A stretch of 64,000 bases of DNA from Ga0077560 sp046330435 (lineage in GTDB: Bacteria; Actinomycetota; Thermoleophilia; Miltoncostaeales; Miltoncostaeaceae): assembly GCA_046330435.1 (NCBI GenBank), contig JAXLST010000006.1, positions 248,001 to 312,000 on the forward strand, read 5' to 3'. The notes under the pieces were generated by a model, which was not told where the DNA came from, did no database searches, and saw nothing but the letters and a program-made list of their open reading frames with translations. A program made the position numbers and the translations under genes. Below, one piece after another: positions 58,361 through 64,000 of this stretch (within the stretch, counting starts at the first letter, position 1; every line of letters begins with the position of its first letter).

Positions 58361-60166
58361 ATGCGCCGCGCGTCCCGTCGCCGGGTCCTCATGATCGCCG
58401 CCATCGGGGCGCTGGCCCCCGTGCTGGGCCTGCTCGCCCGGTCCGCGGGGACCCTGGACCGCATGGAGCGCGGCACCGTCGACGCGAGGTTCGCCGTCCG
58501 GGGCGACCAGGGGCCGCCCGCCGACGTCGTGGTGGTGGGCATCGACGGGGCCACGACGCAGCGCTTCGGGCGCTGGCCCTTCTCCCGCGCGGAGCAGGCG
58601 AGGATCCTGACGGCGGTCGCCGCGGCCCGGCCGCGCGCCATCGGCTACGACATCGAGCTGAGGGACACCACCACCGAGGCCGCCGACCTCGCCATGATCG
58701 ACGCGATCGACGCCACCCCCCGCCTCGTGCTGGCGACGACCGGGGTGGACGACCTGGGCCAGCCCGGCGTGTTCGTCAACCCCGACGACCTGACGGCGAT
58801 CGGCGTGCGGGTGGGACACGCCGCGTTCCCCGGCCCGAGCGCCGCCGGAGGCGTGATCCGGCGGGTGCCCCGTTCCGTGGAGGGGCTCTCCTCATTCGCG
58901 GTCGCCATCGCGGAGACGGCGACCGGGCGTCCCGTGCCGGCCGACGGTTTCGGCGACGGCGGCGCGATCATCGATTACGCGGGCCCCTCGGGCACCGTCC
59001 GCACGATCCCGGCGGTCGACGTCGTCGACGGCAGGGCGGGCCCCGCCCTGCGCGGCCGCGTCGTGATCATCGGGGCGACGGACCCCCGCCTCAACGACCT
59101 CAGCCCGGTGCCGGTGGGCGACGGGCCGATGCCGGGACCCGAGATCAACGCGAACGCCGTGGCGACGATCCTGGCGGGCGTGCCGCTGCGGGATCCGCCG
59201 GGGTGGCTGGGCCCGGTGCTGGTCGTCGCGCTCGCCGCCGCCGGCGTGCTTGCGGGACTGCGGCGGTCGTCGTGGTTCGCGCTGCCCGCGGTGGTCGCCG
59301 TCGGCGCGGCCTACCTCGTGGCCGCCCAGGCCGCGTTCCAGTCCGGGACCGTGCTGGAGGTGGCGTACCCCCTCCTCGCGCTCCTCCTGGCGGGGGTCGG
59401 CGCCTCGGCGGTGAACTTCCTGTTCCTCGACCGCGAGCGCGCGGAGTTCGACCGCGAACGCCAGCTGGTGCGCCGGGAGTTCGCCCGGTTCGTCCCCGCC
59501 GCCGTGGTCGACAACGTCATCGCCAGCGCGGGCGAGAACCAGCGCTTGGGCGGCCGCCGGCTCTACAGCACCGTGATGTTCGCCGACCTGCGGGGCTTCA
59601 CCACCCGGGCGGAGCAGCTGCCCCCGGAAACCGTCATCGAGGTGCTCAACCGGTACCTCACCGAGATGAGCGACGCCGTCCTGGACCACGGCGGCACGCT
59701 GGTCTCCTACATGGGCGACGGGATCATGGCGATCTTCGGCGCACCCATCGAGCAGCCCGACCACGCGGACCGGGCCGTCGACGCCGCCCGGGAGATGCTG
59801 CGCGAGCGCCTCCCCGCGTTCAACGCCTGGTACTCCGGGGCTGGCCACGGCGAGCCGTTCCGCATGGGGATCGGGCTCATGAGCGGGCCGGTGATGTCCG
59901 GCAACGTGGGCTCCGACCGCCGCATGGAGTACACGGCGGTGGGCGACACCACCAACAGCGCCTCGCGCCTGCAGGGGCTCACCAAGGACACGCCGCACAT
60001 GGTGCTGATCGCCGACAGCACCCGGGGCGCGCTCACCCGCGTCGCACCCGACCTCGTGCCGGTGGGCGCGATGGACGTGCGCGGCAAGTCGGTCCCCACG
60101 GCGGTCTGGACGCTGGGCGACCCGACTGGACCCGGCGACGCCGCGGAGCGTACGGTCCGCCCATGA
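58361..60166 (+). CDS. CHASE2-domain class III adenylate/guanylate cyclase
   Basis: The 601-residue product has an N-terminal TM, an extracytoplasmic CHASE2 domain (about 35-285; VVVVGIDGATTQRFGRWPF, VIIGATDPRLND), three closely spaced TM helices (about 288-368), and a cytoplasmic class III cyclase domain (about 400-580). Both metal-binding aspartates are present (VMFADLRGFT near 408, YMGDGIMAIFG near 452), with the GDTTNSASRLQ transition-state region, so it should be active. Adenylate rather than guanylate use is likely by family. It may feed the Crp-type regulator 1.7 kb upstream. The stop overlaps the next start (ATGA). Confidence 0.93.
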   Translation: MRRASRRRVLMIAAIGALAPVLGLLARSAGTLDRMERGTVDARFAVRGDQGPPADVVVVGIDGATTQRFGRWPFSRAEQARILTAVAAARPRAIGYDIELRDTTTEAADLAMIDAIDATPRLVLATTGVDDLGQPGVFVNPDDLTAIGVRVGHAAFPGPSAAGGVIRRVPRSVEGLSSFAVAIAETATGRPVPADGFGDGGAIIDYAGPSGTVRTIPAVDVVDGRAGPALRGRVVIIGATDPRLNDLSPVPVGDGPMPGPEINANAVATILAGVPLRDPPGWLGPVLVVALAAAGVLAGLRRSSWFALPAVVAVGAAYLVAAQAAFQSGTVLEVAYPLLALLLAGVGASAVNFLFLDRERAEFDRERQLVRREFARFVPAAVVDNVIASAGENQRLGGRRLYSTVMFADLRGFTTRAEQLPPETVIEVLNRYLTEMSDAVLDHGGTLVSYMGDGIMAIFGAPIEQPDHADRAVDAAREMLRERLPAFNAWYSGAGHGEPFRMGIGLMSGPVMSGNVGSDRRMEYTAVGDTTNSASRLQGLTKDTPHMVLIADSTRGALTRVAPDLVPVGAMDVRGKSVPTAVWTLGDPTGPGDAAERTVRP

Positions 60167-60890
60167 CTCGCCGCCTGCTCCTGCTCGCGACCGCCGCCGC
60201 CGGCCTCGCCGCCGCGCCCGCCGCCCTCGCCGCCGATCCCACGCTCGTCCGCGCCGACTGCCGCTCCGGGAGCGAGCGGCCCGCCCGCATCGTCCTCGCC
60301 TGCGCCGACGGCAACGCCGTGCTCACCGACCTGGTGTGGACCGGTTGGGGCTCCGGCACCGCGCGGGCCGCGGGAACCTCACCACCAACACCTGCACGCC
60401 CACCTGCGCCGGCGGCACGTTCGTGACGTTCCCCGCCACGGTGCGGGCCGACCTGCGCGTGCGGTGCACCGGCTCCTCGTTCGGCTACACCCGCCTGCGC
60501 GTCGCGTATCCCGGTGACCGGCCGCCGGGCGCGCGGCCGTCGTTCATCGTGCCGTACCCGTGCCCCGGCACCGCGCCGCTGGGCACCGTCACCGACAACG
60601 GCGTCACGTTCGCGCTCACCGCCGTCCGCAACCCGCGGAACCGCGCCGCCGGCCTGCTGCGCATCGTCGCCCGAAGCGGCGGGAAGGTCGTCGCCGGGCG
60701 CACCATCGCCGCGGGCCGCTGGTTCGCACTCACCACGACGGGTGCCGTGGACCGCGGCCGGGTGGCGCGGCGCGGCGCCCGGGCCGGCATGTTCGTCGAG
60801 GTCACCGACGCGGCCCGGGGCGAGCGCGTCCGCTTCGAGGCACGGCTCAACGGGACCCGCCTGGACCTCGTCCTGTCGGCGGTCGCATGA
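60163..60890 (+). CDS. small secreted protein with W-x-x-W-G motif, frameshifted
   Basis: ATG 60163 opens a signal peptide (LLLLATAAAGLAAAPAALA) and a mature start with CRSGSERP, LACADGN and LVWTGWGSGTA. At about 60370 one base is missing; in the next frame the protein continues NLTTNTCTPTCAGGTFVTFP and TRLRVAYPG to 60890. The joined pattern (C..C, LVWTGWGS, N-x-C-x-P-x-C-x-x-GTF) is that of a common actinobacterial secreted family with disulfides and no known function. As written the first frame stops at 60426. It overlaps the cyclase and the following SDR gene, so it sits within one transcript. Confidence 0.7.
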
Positions 60891-61591
60891 CCGGCGCGGC
60901 GGTGGTCTTCGGCGCGCGCAACCTGGGGCGCGCGGTCATCGAGGACCTCATGGACTCGGGATGGCCGGTGGTCGCCGTGGCACGCTCGGAGGCGACGCTG
61001 GCCGGCGCCGCCTTCGCCGGTGCGACGGCCCGGCCGGGCGACGTGACCGACCCGGAGAGCATCGCGGCGATCCTCGCCGAGGCCGCCGCGGAGCACGGCC
61101 GGGTGGACGTGGTCGTCAACGCCGCGTCGGCGTACGGCGGGGAGCGCACCGGGCCGTTCGGCGGCGGGCCCATCGCGGACGCCGCACCGGACGCCTACGA
61201 CGCCTGGGCGGCCGCCCCCGCGCGGTCGGCGTTCACATTCCTGCGGGCCGCGTCGCGGTTCGCGCTCGACCAGGGCGGTCCGTGCACCCTGGTGCAGGTC
61301 ACCGGCGGGTCGTCGCGCCGGCCCATGCCCGGCCGCGGCCTGTGGGCCGCAGGGGCGTTCGGCGTGCGGGCCATCACGCTGGCCGCGGCGCAGGAGCTGC
61401 GCCCGCACGGCATCCACTGCGCGCTGCTCATCGTGGACGCCGGCATCGCGCCCATCGGCACGCCGCCGTCGCCGTCGCAGGCCGACCCGCGGGACCTCGC
61501 GCGGGCGGTGCGGTACCTGGCCGAGCAGGGACCGCAGGCCGCCACGCACGAGCTGCAGGTCACGCCCCTGGGCGAGACCTGGGTGCCGTAG
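60887..61591 (+). CDS. SDR-fold oxidoreductase-like protein lacking the usual catalytic Tyr/Lys
   Basis: The 234-residue product has a Rossmann start (AVVFGARNLGRAVIEDL), GDVTDPESI, DVVVNAASAYGG and TLVQVTGGSS segments as in short-chain dehydrogenases. Where the YxxxK catalytic motif should be, it reads GLWAAGAFGVRAIT, so Tyr is replaced by Trp and Lys by Ala. It may bind NAD(P) without being a classical dehydrogenase. ATG 60887 overlaps the previous stop (ATGA). The stop abuts the convergent gene. Confidence 0.85.
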   Translation: MTGAAVVFGARNLGRAVIEDLMDSGWPVVAVARSEATLAGAAFAGATARPGDVTDPESIAAILAEAAAEHGRVDVVVNAASAYGGERTGPFGGGPIADAAPDAYDAWAAAPARSAFTFLRAASRFALDQGGPCTLVQVTGGSSRRPMPGRGLWAAGAFGVRAITLAAAQELRPHGIHCALLIVDAGIAPIGTPPSPSQADPRDLARAVRYLAEQGPQAATHELQVTPLGETWVP

Positions 61592-62383
61592 TCAGGCCGC
61601 GTCCGGGGGGACGTTCCAGGCGACCCCGTCGGGGGAGATCACGGCCTCCGCGTAGCTGAACGGCCCGCCCTCCAGCAGCCACTCGGCCCGCGCGGCCGTG
61701 GGGATCATGCGGTCCCCGCACGCCTGCCAGCCCTCGACGGGGGTGGACCACCGGGTGCGGACCGGGTCGCGGGCCCCGGGCGGAGCGTAGGCGCGGTCGT
61801 CGGTGACGAAGCCGGTCACGGCGCCCCGCCCGTCCACCTCCACGCGCGCGGAGACGGTGTGCAGGTGGTCCACCATCACCAGCCGGAAGGCGTCCTCCCC
61901 GGCGCCGTGCCACGTCACCGACGGGTGCAGCAGCATCGACGGCGCGAACATCACCGCGTCGTTGAGCCAGGTGACCAGCTCACCCAGGTCGAAGGCCTCG
62001 CCGCGGGCGTCCTGCACCGTGAACGCGTCCAGGGGCCGGATCAGCATCCGGCCGTGGCCCTCCAGGTAGGTGTCGCGCCCCTGGACCGGCACGCCGAGGA
62101 ACGGCAGCCGCATGTGGAACACGCGCGCCGTCTCGGGCGGGCCGGTGTTGTACTGCCGGCTGTCGAGGGTCTTCCACGCCGCGTGGAGCGACGGCCGGAA
62201 CCTGCCGTGCATGCGGATGCGCACGCTCGCGTCCCGCGGCCTGCCGACCACGCGCACGAAGTGCAGGTATCTGCGGGCGGGCTCCGGCAGCCCGGCCAGG
62301 TCGTCCTCGGTCACCGGCGCGTCCGTCCAGGCCGGGGCCGTCAGGCCGGCCTCGGCCACCTCGCGCCGCAGGGTGTCACGCAT
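61592..62383 (-). CDS. DUF6544-like protein
   Basis: The 263-residue product has the LPEPARRYLHFVRVVGRP start, VRIRMHGRF, a middle LGELVTWLNDAVMFAPSML segment and a DGRGAVTGFVTDDRAY region, which I recall as the DUF6544/DUF6920 type (family name from memory). It has no signal peptide or TM. Substrate and role are unknown; such genes often lie near transporters or oxidoreductases. Its start overlaps the upstream membrane-protein gene by 8 bp, so they form a two-gene operon. Confidence 0.75.
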   Translation of the reverse strand: MRDTLRREVAEAGLTAPAWTDAPVTEDDLAGLPEPARRYLHFVRVVGRPRDASVRIRMHGRFRPSLHAAWKTLDSRQYNTGPPETARVFHMRLPFLGVPVQGRDTYLEGHGRMLIRPLDAFTVQDARGEAFDLGELVTWLNDAVMFAPSMLLHPSVTWHGAGEDAFRLVMVDHLHTVSARVEVDGRGAVTGFVTDDRAYAPPGARDPVRTRWSTPVEGWQACGDRMIPTAARAEWLLEGGPFSYAEAVISPDGVAWNVPPDAA

Positions 62384-62810
62384 GGCGCCTCCCGCTCTCG
62401 ATGCCCGCGACGGCCAGCGCGCCCAGCGCCAGGCTCACCGGCACGCCCAGCACGGCGCCCCACAGCCCCAGGACGCACATGCCCAGCGACACCGCCGAGG
62501 CCGCCAGCAGCACCCGCGGCCAGCCCGCCAGGCCCATCCACACCGCCAGGGCCGCCACGCCGTACAGGGCCGCCGCGACCGCCCAGGCGATCCCGGCGAC
62601 GCGCAGCGCCGACGGGTCCGTGACGTGGAGCAGGCCGCCCAGGTAGGACACCCCCGTGCCCTCGTCGATCGCGTCCACGGCGGCGACGGCGCCGGCCACG
62701 TGGGCGATCCCGTGCAGTCCGGCGATGGCGGCCACCACGTGCCGCAGGCCGGAGGGCATGGACCGGGCGGCATCGCGCCGGAACCCGAGCGCATCGGTGA
62801 GGGCCAGCAT
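62376..62810 (-). CDS. small four-helix membrane protein
   Basis: The 144-residue product starts at ATG 62810 with GGAGG 5 nt upstream. It has about four TM helices (VVAAIAGLHGIAHVAGAVAAV, then VAGIAWAVAAALYGVAAL, PRVLLAASAVSLGMCVLGL and LGVPVSLALGALAVAG), with His residues in the first. It overlaps the DUF6544-like gene. No family recognised. Confidence 0.75.
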   Translation of the reverse strand: MLALTDALGFRRDAARSMPSGLRHVVAAIAGLHGIAHVAGAVAAVDAIDEGTGVSYLGGLLHVTDPSALRVAGIAWAVAAALYGVAALAVWMGLAGWPRVLLAASAVSLGMCVLGLWGAVLGVPVSLALGALAVAGIESGRRHA

Positions 62811-62922
62811 GACCGCCTCCGTTCCCGAGCTGTTGGTCCACCACCATCCTGCTCCCCCGAGGGCCGGGCGGCCTCCGGCGGGATCCGGATGACGATGCGG
62901 GTTTGCGGAGACGCGGCTCGGG

Positions 62923-62928
62923 TAGGGT
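62923..62928 (+). promoter_or_regulatory. -10 box TAGGGT, leaderless promoter of the Hpt gene
   Basis: TAGGGT ends 7 nt before ATG 62936. This supports ATG 62936 over the upstream TTG 62903, which lies inside the presumed promoter. Confidence 0.45.
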
Positions 62929-62935
62929 GCCCCGG

Positions 62936-63280
62936 ATGCACGCGCTGCTGGACGAGCCCCGCCTCGCCGCGTTCGCCGGGTCACCGGAACCGGTCGTCTT
63001 CGCCCGCATCGCACGCGACTGGGCCGCCTCGGTCCCCGCGCACCGGGCGGCGATCCGCGACGCCGACGGCGAGGCGCTCCCGGAGGCGCTGCACGAGCTC
63101 CGCTCGGGCGCGGTGGCGGTGGGCCTGCCCCTGCTGGCCGCGACCCTCGCGGGCATCGAGCAGCGGGCGGAGCGCGGGACGCCGCCGGCCGCCGGTGAGA
63201 TCGACGCGGCCCTGGCGCTCGCCGACCGCTCCGCGGCCGAGCTGCTCGCCTGGTGGGACCGGGCGGGCGTCCGGGGGTGA
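62936..63280 (+). CDS. stand-alone Hpt-domain phosphotransfer protein
   Basis: The 114-residue all-helical product resembles Hpt domains: EALHELRSGAVAVGLPLLAATLAGIEQRAERG matches the ALHxLKGxAxxxGxxxLxxxCxxLExxAR pattern in two adjacent pieces, with the phospho-accepting His in LHELRSG (about residue 53). Such proteins carry phosphate between a hybrid kinase and a response regulator, or sit in chemotaxis-type relays. No hybrid kinase is in the window, so its partners are elsewhere. Confidence 0.7.
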   Translation: MHALLDEPRLAAFAGSPEPVVFARIARDWAASVPAHRAAIRDADGEALPEALHELRSGAVAVGLPLLAATLAGIEQRAERGTPPAAGEIDAALALADRSAAELLAWWDRAGVRG

Positions 63281-63332
63281 GACGGGCGCGGCGGACCGCG
63301 TCGCATGACGCGCCGCCCCGTCCACCCCTGCG

Positions 63333-63995
63333 TCAGCGCCCGGGCGCCGGCGCCACGAGGTTCCGCCGCAGACCGGCCTCGGCGAACCCCGCGCGAAGGA
63401 TGTTGCGGTAGGAGGCGTCGGGCATCCCGGGCGAACGTTCCCCGGTCTCGGTGACGATGAGGCGCGCGCCCAGCCCCCGCGCCCCGCGGATGCGGGCGGC
63501 GAGCACCGCCCGCTGGGCGCCCCGCCCCCGCGCGGCCGGCACGGTCGCCCCCATGCCGAGCCACGCGACGCCGCCGTCCACCCGCATCGCACCGGTCCCG
63601 GCCGGTAACCCCTCCGGGGTCTCGGCGATCACGCACGTCCAGCCCGGGCGCCCCACCAGCCCGGCGGCGACGCCCGCGAACGCGGGCGGCAGCTCGTAGC
63701 CCGTGGCGAAGGCGTCCCCGTATGCGGCGGCGTCACCGGGCGCGCAGACCCGTGCCGTGAGGCCGCCGGGCACCGGCGGGGGCCCCGCGCCCCCGGGCAG
63801 GACGAAGCGCATCCATGCGTACCCCTCGCGGAAACCCCGGCGGGTGAGCCAGGCGGCGGTCTCGGCGGCCCCCGGCGCGTCGTCGCGCAGCGACACCTGG
63901 CAGACGCAGCCGTTGCGGTGCAGCAGCCCGACCGCCTCGGCGAGGGCGGCCGCGTCGAGCGGCTGGAGGCCCGCACCCGTCACGCGGTTGAGCAT
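63333..63995 (-). CDS. GNAT-family acetyltransferase (probably N-terminally cut by the window edge)
   Basis: The visible 220 residues end in a GNAT acetyl-CoA-binding domain: TCVIAETPEGLPAGTGAMRV, WLGMGATVPAARGRGAQRAVLAAR (the R/QxxGxG/A loop) and ETGERSPG. The frame is still open towards the right edge, and MLNRVTG at 63995 looks like an internal FNRV-type motif, so the start is probably beyond 64000. The substrate is unknown. Confidence 0.8.
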   Translation of the reverse strand: MLNRVTGAGLQPLDAAALAEAVGLLHRNGCVCQVSLRDDAPGAAETAAWLTRRGFREGYAWMRFVLPGGAGPPPVPGGLTARVCAPGDAAAYGDAFATGYELPPAFAGVAAGLVGRPGWTCVIAETPEGLPAGTGAMRVDGGVAWLGMGATVPAARGRGAQRAVLAARIRGARGLGARLIVTETGERSPGMPDASYRNILRAGFAEAGLRRNLVAPAPGR

Positions 63996-64000
63996 GGGCG

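Noticed and set aside
1..64000. Mobile elements, prophage, tRNA or rRNA genes
   Set aside because: No transposase, integrase or terminal inverted repeats with target duplications, and no cloverleaf or rRNA sequence, were recognised on either strand.

Overview
The window is about 75% G+C chromosomal DNA from a bacterium, most likely a high-GC actinomycete. A Thermoleophilia/Solirubrobacterales-type organism is my best guess. That is an inference from extreme GC, small secreted families built around a DRAGDA motif, a Lys-rich FecR-like tail on an NHL protein, and TANNNT boxes 6-8 bp before ATG codons that suggest leaderless transcripts. I see no rRNA, tRNA, transposase, phage gene or CRISPR array.

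Left half (1-32370): two giant genes in tandem on the + strand encode secreted multi-domain repeat proteins. The first enters from beyond the left edge and ends at 18977. It strings together roughly 38 copies of a ~100-residue Ig-like unit, four choice-of-anchor-C-type domains, an NHL propeller, a PA14 domain, a second WSGDD-type repeat array, FN3 and PKD-like domains, and a peptidoglycan-binding-like C-terminus. The second (about 19.14-32.37 kb) starts with a signal peptide and a seven-bladed FG-GAP propeller, has about 26 Ig-like units, one PA14 and one anchor-C domain, and ends in the same C-terminal module. Reading-frame breaks interrupt both: five between 10.3 and 13.4 kb and one at 30.23 kb. 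Further single-base losses affect a protease gene and a small secreted-protein gene, so imperfect assembly is a serious possibility.

32.4-36.4 kb (- strand): nadE, a subtilisin-like protease, a YciI-like protein and a small DnaJ-type zinc-finger protein. 36.6-40.6 kb (+): a zinc-ribbon protein, then an OmpR-type two-component system flanked by two paralogous secreted proteins. 40.7-46.2 kb: amt-glnK (ammonium uptake and its PII regulator), a cytochrome P460-like lipoprotein, an AIM24 protein and a CHASE/PAS/GGDEF diguanylate cyclase.

46.4-50.9 kb (-): a Ser/Thr kinase with a GXXX-repeat stalk, an ABC transporter pair, a J-domain/zinc-ribbon protein and a class-I amidotransferase, mostly overlapping or closely spaced. 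50.9-55.6 kb: a second two-component system divergent from a tightly overlapping operon holding ApbE (FMN transferase), a ferric-reductase-like cytochrome b and three small exported or anchored proteins, two with His/Asp-rich tails. This is probably a redox or metal-handling system.

55.7-64 kb: an amphi-Trp protein, a Crp/Fnr regulator, an NHL-repeat protein, a CHASE2 adenylate/guanylate cyclase, a frameshifted secreted protein, an SDR-fold protein, a DUF6544-like protein, a small membrane protein, a stand-alone Hpt protein and a partial GNAT acetyltransferase. The cyclase and Crp genes could form a local cyclic-nucleotide pair.
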